Below are positions 1-4,313 of a stretch of 6,671 bases of DNA, one piece after another. Where the stretch lies: assembly GCA_024543015.1 (NCBI GenBank), contig JAMXCY010000055.1, positions 1-6,671 on the forward strand. The letters are read 5' to 3'. Source of the DNA: Candidatus Omnitrophota bacterium. Its GTDB lineage: Bacteria; Omnitrophota; Gorgyraeia; JAFGHF01. Position 1 is the stretch's first letter, and the number at the start of each line of letters is the position of its first letter. Position numbers and translations under genes: made by a program. The notes under the pieces were generated by a model. It did not search any database. It was not told the DNA's origin and saw nothing but the letters and a program-made list of their open reading frames with translations.

Positions 1-200
1 CCGAACCTAATCAAGATAAAATGATTAATCAACCAGGTGCTCGAGGCGGTAATGGTCATCACAAAGGTTACCGCCATACCCATATGTAGAGCCGGACCGA
101 TGCGATTGGATACACCCAGGAAAGGACAGATGCCTAAAAAGTAGGTCAGCACAAAATTATTAATTACTGCTGCCGAAATAAATATCAAAAAAAGATCCAT
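1..200 (-). CDS. rnfA: RnfA, electron transport complex membrane subunit (5' part only; continues past the left edge)
   Basis: The first 66 codons of RnfA are present, starting at an ATG at 200; the remainder (about 190 aa is usual for the family) lies outside the window. RnfA is an integral membrane subunit of the Rnf ferredoxin:NAD+ oxidoreductase and a paralogue of RnfE with inverted topology. The visible part has a first helix (about residues 2-20, with VINNFVLTYFLG), then GICPFLGVSNR with Cys25, and a second helix at about 38-58. By analogy with NqrE of the Na+-NQR, Cys25 should be one of the cysteines holding the iron or [2Fe-2S] centre shared by the A/E subunits in the membrane. The start follows the rnfE stop by 8 bases, with a GAGGGG ribosome-binding site (204-209) overlapping that stop. 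The last codon gene expected in this operon type is rnfB, outside the window. Identification is firm; completeness cannot be judged. Confidence 0.93.
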   Translation of the reverse strand, partial: MDLFLIFISAAVINNFVLTYFLGICPFLGVSNRIGPALHMGMAVTFVMTITASSTWLINHFILIRF

Positions 201-208
201 CTACCCCT

Positions 209-850
209 CTAAACAGTATGGCAACTGGGCCCGGAGGACCCTGCTGCCTTTTTTCTTCCTGAGACAAGATTAAATATCCCGATTAATATCCCTAAAGTCA
301 AAAACGCACCCGCAGGCGAAACCATAATTACCCAGCGTTCAAAATTCTCACCTAAAATCTCTACTCCCAATAAACTACCCATGCCTAAGATTTCCCGGAT
401 CGCCCCCAAAAGGAGCAAGGCCAGGGTGAAGCCCAGACCCATTCCCAAGCCATCAAACAGCGAACGCGGAAGAGGATTTTTAGAAGCAAAGGCCTCGGCC
501 CGGCCAAGAATAATGCAGTTGACCACAATCAACGGCACATACGGACCCAGGGCCTTGCTCAGCTGTGGAAACTGGGCCTTCAAGAAAAGGTCAACTACAG
601 TAACAAAGGTAGCGATAAAGACCACAAACACAGCTATGCGCACCTGATGCGGGATTGCCTTGCGCACAAGAGAAACAACGATATTTGAACATAGCAGCAC
701 AAAAATAACGGCCAAGCCCATAGTCAGCCCGTTGATTACGGAATTGGTGACGGCAAGTGCCGGACACATCCCCAGAAGAAACTTAAACACCGGATTCTGC
801 TTCCATAACCCTTTAAGGAAGTCTCCCCAGAGACTATAAATTTTTGTCAT
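209..850 (-). CDS. rnfE: RnfE, electron transport complex membrane subunit
   Basis: This 213-aa polytopic membrane protein is the RnfE/NqrD-family subunit of the Rnf complex, which moves electrons between ferredoxin and NAD+ while translocating Na+ or H+. About six hydrophobic helices can be read (roughly 22-40, 42-62, 72-90, 103-118, 132-155, 172-197). Family signatures are WKQNPVFKFLLGMCPALAVTNS near the N-terminus (read in two parts: the NPV segment and LGMCPALAVTNS) and VNCIILGRAEAFA. They place Cys29 and Cys112, which match the cysteines known in NqrD to bind the intramembrane iron centre with RnfA/NqrE. The ATG at 850 lies 4 bases after the rnfG stop; an AAGGAG (864-869) inside the end of rnfG is the likely ribosome-binding site, though its 13-base spacing is long. 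The C-terminus ends in a polar tail (about 198-213, with RKK and a Cys) of no known role. Length is normal for the family. Confidence 0.95.
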   Translation of the reverse strand: MTKIYSLWGDFLKGLWKQNPVFKFLLGMCPALAVTNSVINGLTMGLAVIFVLLCSNIVVSLVRKAIPHQVRIAVFVVFIATFVTVVDLFLKAQFPQLSKALGPYVPLIVVNCIILGRAEAFASKNPLPRSLFDGLGMGLGFTLALLLLGAIREILGMGSLLGVEILGENFERWVIMVSPAGAFLTLGILIGIFNLVSGRKKAAGSSGPSCHTV

Positions 851-854
851 CTTA

Positions 855-1436
855 CTATTCTTGCTCCTTGAGCAGCTTTTTTATTGTGCTTATTTTTTGG
901 TCAATGATATCTACCACTGCCTTTGAGGAAATCGTCGCTCCAGTAATTGCTTGCACTGTAGGCTGTTTTGTCTCTTTTGCCTTGCCCAGCTTAATTTTTT
1001 CGGAGATGGCTAAACCCTGAAACTGCTTCCGAAAATCATCTTCAGTAATCCGGCCACCTAAGCCCGGCGTCTCGATGCTCTCTAAGATTTGAATATTTTG
1101 GAGCCGGTTGAAATCTTGAGCCACGCCAACCATAATCTTAATCTCTCCCTGATAGCCACTTCCTGCGGCTAAAAAGGCCAACCCTATCTTTTTGCCTCTT
1201 TTATCTAAGCCTTGATAGATGACCACATCTTCCAACTTTATTTTTTTGTAGTCAACTGCATCCGGCAAAACTTTAAACACTGCCTGACTTAAAGACTCTA
1301 AACCTCTACTCTCTATCGCGGGCGCGGTCTGTTGATCGACAAAGGTCAAAAACCCGCCTGAGAGCAGGCCGACTATGGTTAAAACAGCAATCATCTTCAG
1401 CGAAGAGTTAAACACTATTCTTTCTTTTGCCCCCAA
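855..1436 (-). CDS. rnfG: RnfG, FMN-binding electron transport subunit
   Basis: RnfG carries a covalently bound FMN on the outer face of the membrane. One N-terminal membrane anchor (about residues 14-33) precedes a soluble FMN-binding domain. Visible motifs are GSGYQGEI (92-99), ETPGLGGRI (122-130) and TGATISS (165-171), where Thr168 is the expected residue for phosphoester attachment of FMN by an ApbE-type flavin transferase. The usual Asp three residues before the motif's first Thr/Ser is Gln162 here. The start is uncertain. The longest reading begins at TTG (1436), overlaps rnfD by 29 bases and has no good ribosome-binding site. A GTG at 1415 gives a 186-aa protein overlapping rnfD by 8 bases and beginning just before the membrane anchor; it is at least as plausible. 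Both readings keep all motifs. The gene sits between rnfD and rnfE and is almost certainly translationally coupled to rnfD. About 190 aa is normal for the family. Confidence 0.93.
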   Translation of the reverse strand: MGAKERIVFNSSLKMIAVLTIVGLLSGGFLTFVDQQTAPAIESRGLESLSQAVFKVLPDAVDYKKIKLEDVVIYQGLDKRGKKIGLAFLAAGSGYQGEIKIMVGVAQDFNRLQNIQILESIETPGLGGRITEDDFRKQFQGLAISEKIKLGKAKETKQPTVQAITGATISSKAVVDIIDQKISTIKKLLKEQE

Positions 1437-2364
1437 ACCTTACCGGCAGCACAAAACGATCAATTAAAGGAACTAAGGCATTCATTAAAAGAATTGAATA
1501 CATTACCCCCTCAGGCAGGCCGCCCCAGAAACGGATTAACATCAAAATAACCCCGCAGCCAACAGCAAAAATCCACTTACCTTTCCTGGTTACAGGGCTA
1601 CTCACCATATCTGTGGCCATAAAGAACGCACCTAAGATTAAACCTCCGGCCAAAAGATGCCAGAGGGGATCAGCAAATTTTTCCGGGTTGATTAACCAAA
1701 ACGCCCCGCTTAAGAGAACTACTGTGCCCATAAAGCCGGCCGGAATGCGCCAATCGATAATCTTCTTCAGTAAAAGGAAAACCGCCCCGATTAATATCGC
1801 CAGCGCTGAAGTCTCACCTAAAGAACCGCTGATGTTGCCTAAAAACAGAGCCTGGTGAGCAACTAAACTTTGGGCAAATTTCATCTGGGCTAAGGGTGTT
1901 GCGCCGGTAACAGCATCGAGGTTAAAAGGAAGGGTCCAGCTGGTCATTAAGGCCGGGAAGGCCGCCATTAAAAAGGCCCGACCTAGGAGTGCGGGATTAA
2001 AAATATTATATCCCAGGCCACCGAAAATCTGCTTTCCCAAGACAATGGCAAAGACAACTCCCAATGCTGCTGCCCACAGTGGTAAGTTCGGCGGCAGGGT
2101 TAAGGCCAAAAGCAACCCGGTAATCATGGCACTGCCGTCAAGGGCTGTGGTATTTTTCTTTCTCAATTTTTGAAAGATATACTCGCTAAAAACAGCAGTA
2201 ATGATACAGACCACGATTAATTTGACTGCTAATAAACTAAAGAAATATACGCTGGCAATCACTACCGGAATGAGGGCAATAAGCACTGCATACATTATTT
2301 TTGGTATATCTTCCGGTGTCCTGATGTGCGGGGCCGCCGAAACTAAAAGGTATTTTTCGCTCAT
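1408..2364 (-). CDS. rnfD: RnfD, flavinylated membrane subunit of the Rnf complex
   Basis: This 318-aa polytopic membrane protein belongs to the NqrB/RnfD family, whose members form the membrane channel core and bind a covalent FMN. Signatures in order are SAAPHIRTPEDIPKIM near the N-terminus, LDGSAMITGLLLALTLPPN (about 75-93), GGLGYNIFNPALLGRAF (about 115-131), DAVTGATPLA (150-159) and MATDMVSSPVT (249-259). Thr156 in TGAT is the expected FMN attachment residue, and the Asp (150) ahead of the motif is kept. I chose the ATG at 2364 because it gives the family N-terminus MSEKYLLVSAAPHIRT and overlaps the rnfC stop as ATGA. The reading frame is open for a further 34 codons upstream, but those codons lie inside rnfC and encode a basic sequence unlike RnfD. 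Ribosome binding would use the purine-rich AAGAAGAAAA stretch, so translation is probably coupled to rnfC. The 3' end overlaps rnfG. Confidence 0.95.
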   Translation of the reverse strand: MSEKYLLVSAAPHIRTPEDIPKIMYAVLIALIPVVIASVYFFSLLAVKLIVVCIITAVFSEYIFQKLRKKNTTALDGSAMITGLLLALTLPPNLPLWAAALGVVFAIVLGKQIFGGLGYNIFNPALLGRAFLMAAFPALMTSWTLPFNLDAVTGATPLAQMKFAQSLVAHQALFLGNISGSLGETSALAILIGAVFLLLKKIIDWRIPAGFMGTVVLLSGAFWLINPEKFADPLWHLLAGGLILGAFFMATDMVSSPVTRKGKWIFAVGCGVILMLIRFWGGLPEGVMYSILLMNALVPLIDRFVLPVRFGGKRKNSV

Positions 2365-3686
2365 TTTTTCTTCTTTTTTTGCTCGGCAATAATTTTCTGT
2401 TTGGCTAACTTGATTATCTGTACTAACGGTCTTCCTGCGGGGCAGAGATAGGTACAACTGCCGCATTCAACACAGTCTAAGGCGCCTAATTCTGCGCATT
2501 TCTCCCATATTTCCCGCTCGCCATAGGTCCCCAAATAAAGCGGTAAATGGCCCATCGGGCAATTATCAACACAACGGCCGCATTTAATGCAAGGGTTGGC
2601 CTCTTCCAGAGCCAGTTCATCTTTATTTAAAAGTAGTATCCCTGAGGTGCCTTTAATCACCGGCACATCCAGGGTAGCTTGAGCAATTCCCATCATTGGC
2701 CCACCCATGATTACCTTCTCAACGCCCTCATTGGACCCACCGCATTCCTGGATAACCTCAGCAAATGTTGTGCCCAGCTTTACCTCTAAGTTTTGCGGGT
2801 GAGCCACACCGCTACCGGCCACAGTAACTATCCTCTTGATTAAGGGTAGGCCCTGTTTAAGCGCGCAAGCTGTAGCGTATGCTGTACCCACATTATTTAC
2901 GACCACCCCTATATGTAAAGGTAATTTACCTAAGGGCACTTCTCTATTTAAGATAGCCTTAATTAATTGCTTCTCAGCGCCCTGGGGATACTTGGTCTTT
3001 AATACTACTACTTCTATATCTTTATCTTTTTCTGGAAGCGCCTTAAGCAGCTTAATGGCTTCGGGCTTATTATCTTCAATGCCAATGCATCCTTTTTTTA
3101 CGCCCAGGGCCTTCATCAAAGCGCGCATCCCATAAATAACCTCATCGGTCCTCTCTAAAAGGAGCCGGTAGTCGCAGGTTAAATAAGGTTCACACTCGGC
3201 GCAATTTAAAATGAAGGCATCGATTTTATTCTTAAGGGGCGGAGATAGCTTAATATGAGTAGGAAAGGCCGCACCACCCATACCCACAATGCCTGCTTCC
3301 TTAACAATTGCCTTAATCTCATCGGCACTCAGAATAGAAAGGTCTCCCTTGGGCTTGATGCCTTCATCTAAGGCATTAGTTCCGTCATTCTCAATAATTA
3401 TGGCAAGAGAGCTTGCGCCTGCCGGATGAGGGCTGGATTGAATGGATACTACTTTGCCGGCTATGCTCGAATGTATGGGGCAAGAGATAAAACCCTGGGC
3501 CTGACCGATCTTCTGCCCTATTTTTACCGAATCACCTACTAAAACATTAGCAGAAGCGGGGCTACCGACGTGCTGAGATAAAGGAATGATGACTCTCTGG
3601 GGATCTGGAGCCTTTTTGATTGGTTGAGAGGCAGTCTGCTCTTTGTGATCAGCAAGATGAACCCCTCCTTGAAAAGTCTTAGCCAA
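2361..3686 (-). CDS. rnfC: RnfC, NADH-binding and 4Fe-4S subunit of the Rnf complex
   Basis: RnfC is the peripheral cytoplasmic subunit that exchanges electrons with NAD(H); it is related to the NuoF/Nqo1 fold. At 441 aa it is the compact form without the long C-terminal repeat extension of enterobacterial RsxC. Seen in order: the N-terminal family motif KTFQGGVHL, a lipoyl/biotin-like region (IIPLSQHVG, then VGDSVKIGQKIG), the nucleotide/FMN-site motif GMGGAAFPT (135-143), and NCAECEPYLTCD (161-172). Two 4Fe-4S motifs follow: CIKCGRCVDNCP (Cys366, 369, 372, 376) and CVECGSCTYLCP (Cys405, 408, 411, 415). I chose the TTG at 3686: it starts right before the family N-terminus and has AAAAGG 7 bases upstream. 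An in-frame TTG at 3728 would add 14 residues encoded by a hairpin, lacks a ribosome-binding site, and coincides with the predicted transcript start. The protein ends in five lysines, and its TGA overlaps the rnfD ATG. It is first in its operon. Confidence 0.95.
   Translation of the reverse strand: MAKTFQGGVHLADHKEQTASQPIKKAPDPQRVIIPLSQHVGSPASANVLVGDSVKIGQKIGQAQGFISCPIHSSIAGKVVSIQSSPHPAGASSLAIIIENDGTNALDEGIKPKGDLSILSADEIKAIVKEAGIVGMGGAAFPTHIKLSPPLKNKIDAFILNCAECEPYLTCDYRLLLERTDEVIYGMRALMKALGVKKGCIGIEDNKPEAIKLLKALPEKDKDIEVVVLKTKYPQGAEKQLIKAILNREVPLGKLPLHIGVVVNNVGTAYATACALKQGLPLIKRIVTVAGSGVAHPQNLEVKLGTTFAEVIQECGGSNEGVEKVIMGGPMMGIAQATLDVPVIKGTSGILLLNKDELALEEANPCIKCGRCVDNCPMGHLPLYLGTYGEREIWEKCAELGALDCVECGSCTYLCPAGRPLVQIIKLAKQKIIAEQKKKKK
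2373..2379 (-). other. Possible -1 frameshift slippery heptamer A AAA AAG at the end of rnfC
   Basis: Near the end of rnfC the codons read CAA AAA AAG AAG AAA AAA TGA. The last A of CAA plus AAA AAG forms A AAA AAG in the zero frame. This is the classic bacterial -1 slippery heptamer, as in dnaX. The -1 frame is exactly the rnfD frame, open through this point and into rnfD. Slippage would therefore make an RnfC-RnfD fusion. I see no clear downstream stem-loop and only a weak purine stretch upstream. A lysine-rich tail that also serves as the ribosome-binding region for rnfD explains the sequence more simply, so function is unproven. Confidence 0.3.
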
Positions 3687-3693
3687 CGTGTAA

Positions 3694-3699
3694 CCTTTT
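3694..3699 (-). promoter_or_regulatory. Ribosome-binding site of rnfC, supporting the TTG start
   Basis: On the minus strand AAAAGG lies 7 bases before the TTG at 3686, with a second weak match (AGGA) just upstream at 3699-3702. No comparable site precedes the other in-frame TTG at 3728. The site begins 8 bases after the hairpin arm ends, so it should remain single-stranded when the hairpin folds. Confidence 0.55.
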
Positions 3700-3702
3700 C
3701 CT

Positions 3703-3726
3703 GTAGGGGTCGCATTTATGCGACCC
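3703..3726 (+). repeat. GTAG-headed palindrome (REP-like) in the rnfC leader
   Basis: On the plus strand GTAG (3703-3706) is directly followed by a perfect inverted repeat: GGGTCGCAT, TT, ATGCGACCC, with 9-bp arms. A tetranucleotide GTAG at the foot of a hairpin is the layout of REP elements mobilised by RAYT (TnpA-REP) transposases. Only one copy is in the window, so repetition cannot be shown here. On the minus strand the same palindrome lies between the rnfC promoter and its ribosome-binding site. There it could form a hairpin at the very 5' end of the mRNA or act as a protein-binding operator. It is not followed by a T-run on either strand close enough to make a convincing terminator. Confidence 0.6.
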
Positions 3727-3734
3727 AAATGGCA

Positions 3735-3763
3735 ATTTTAACATAATCCTGAAAGTTTGTCTA
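3735..3763 (-). promoter_or_regulatory. Predicted sigma70-type promoter of the rnf operon
   Basis: The minus strand reads TAGACA (3763-3758), a 17-base spacer, then TAAAAT (3740-3735). Each hexamer matches the consensus at five of six positions, and TGT just before the -10 box gives an extended -10 (TGn). Transcription would begin near 3728, immediately ahead of the palindrome at 3707-3726, and leave a leader of about 40 bases before the rnfC TTG. This suggests that rnf has its own promoter, separate from the copper genes upstream, although no terminator between the two groups was found and read-through is possible. Confidence 0.6.
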
Positions 3764-3777
3764 TCTAGATTTTCTGA

Positions 3778-4071
3778 TCAGTGACAGCATCCGCCACTGT
3801 CTTTTTCTTTACCCATATACTTCATCGGTTCCGCATCAAACTTTTCCTTGCAAGCTGCGGCACAAAAGTAGAAGGTCTTGCCCATATGTTCTGAAGTCGC
3901 AGCTGCCTTATCTTTCTCAACTGTCATCCCGCATACAGGATCTTTAGTTTCGTGTTCCATCTCTTTTCCACCTCCATCCATTGGTTTTCTTGAACCTCCG
4001 CAACAACCGCCTTTTTTAAACATCCAAAACAGAAACACAATTCCCAGTATAATCCAAATCACATTGCCCAT
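3778..4071 (-). CDS. Membrane-anchored YHS-domain protein, probable copper/heavy-metal binding
   Basis: This 97-aa protein has a single N-terminal hydrophobic helix (about residues 3-18, GNVIWIILGIVFLFWMF), a GGCCGG stretch (Cys23, Cys24), a linker rich in Gly, Met and His, and a YHS domain (about 44-86). The domain shows DPVCGMTV (Cys47) and FYFCAAACKEKF (Cys70, Cys74), and the protein ends in CCH. YHS/TRASH-like cysteine sets bind Cu+ or other soft metals and are often fused to or encoded beside copper ATPases. I infer that this protein buffers or hands copper to CopA at the membrane. I chose the ATG at 4071, which has the strong site AGAGGTGA 5 bases upstream; the GTG at 4080 overlaps the preceding stop and is itself part of that site. 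It is the last gene before the rnf promoter. The metal has not been shown, and zinc or another metal is possible. Confidence 0.85.
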   Translation of the reverse strand: MGNVIWIILGIVFLFWMFKKGGCCGGSRKPMDGGGKEMEHETKDPVCGMTVEKDKAAATSEHMGKTFYFCAAACKEKFDAEPMKYMGKEKDSGGCCH

Positions 4072-4076
4072 TTTAA

Positions 4077-4084
4077 TCACCTCT
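4077..4084 (-). promoter_or_regulatory. Ribosome-binding site fixing the YHS gene start
   Basis: AGAGGTGA on the minus strand lies 5 bases before the ATG at 4071. It is a near-complete match to the 16S rRNA tail complement and overlaps both the stop codon of the preceding gene and a competing GTG (4078-4080). It therefore supports the ATG and not the GTG, and indicates translational coupling. Confidence 0.6.
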
Positions 4085-4283
4085 CATCTTTGTTATGTCC
4101 GTTGTGCCCGCCTCTCATCATTAGCAGATGTCCTAAGGGGCAGAGTAGAATTAGTAGCAAAAAAAGCAGGTTGCTGGATATGCCAAATTTTACCAAAACC
4201 AGAATTAACAGGATCGGCACCAGGCAACAGATAAGCATAATCAGCATATGCCGGTTAGGCTTTGAACCCTGACCTTTTTCCAT
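4077..4283 (-). CDS. Small two-helix membrane protein, DUF2933-like, in the copper operon
   Basis: This 68-aa protein has two predicted membrane helices (about residues 13-31 and 37-54) and a charged, His-rich tail. The second helix and what follows, LLFLLLILLCPLGHLLMMRGGHNGH, read in parts as LLCPLGHLL and MMRGGH, resemble the CPLxHLxMMRG signature of the DUF2933 family. That family consists of short proteins commonly found beside copper ATPases and other metal-resistance genes; their function is not established. Possible soft-metal ligands are Cys19, Cys20, Cys48, His52, Met55, Met56, His60 and His63. The start chosen is the ATG at 4283, which has GGAGG 8 bases upstream; an ATG at 4298 would make that same site coding. 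It lies 30 bases after copA and 5 bases before the YHS gene, so the three are almost certainly cotranscribed. A role as accessory or metal-sensing partner of CopA is inference from position only. Confidence 0.8.
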   Translation of the reverse strand: MEKGQGSKPNRHMLIMLICCLVPILLILVLVKFGISSNLLFLLLILLCPLGHLLMMRGGHNGHNKDER

Positions 4284-4285
4284 AT

Positions 4286-4296
4286 CTCCTACCTCC
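4286..4296 (-). promoter_or_regulatory. Ribosome-binding site of the DUF2933-like gene
   Basis: GGAGGTAGGAG on the minus strand ends 2 bases before the ATG at 4283; its core GGAGG is 8 bases away from that ATG. The upstream in-frame ATG (4296-4298) has no such site, so the shorter protein is preferred. Confidence 0.55.
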
Positions 4297-4313
4297 ATAG
4301 TTGTGTAACTATT

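Noticed and set aside
2365..2466. N-terminal extension of rnfD by 34 codons
   Set aside because: The stretch is inside rnfC in another frame, encodes a basic sequence unlike RnfD, and the ATG at 2364 gives the family N-terminus and a normal ATGA overlap.
3686..3728. Longer rnfC start at TTG 3728
   Set aside because: It adds 14 residues encoded largely by the palindrome, has no ribosome-binding site, and coincides with the predicted transcription start; family similarity begins after TTG 3686.
3727..3777. Rho-independent terminator after the YHS gene
   Set aside because: No GC-rich hairpin followed by a T-run is present; the only strong hairpin (3707-3726) lies downstream of the rnf promoter and is not followed by T residues on the minus strand.
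4297..4312. Inverted repeat ATAGTT-GTGT-AACTAT between copA and the DUF2933-like gene, as terminator or metal-regulator operator
   Set aside because: Arms are only 6 bp and AT-rich with no T-run after them, and the sequence does not match a copper operator I know (for example TACAnnTGTA).
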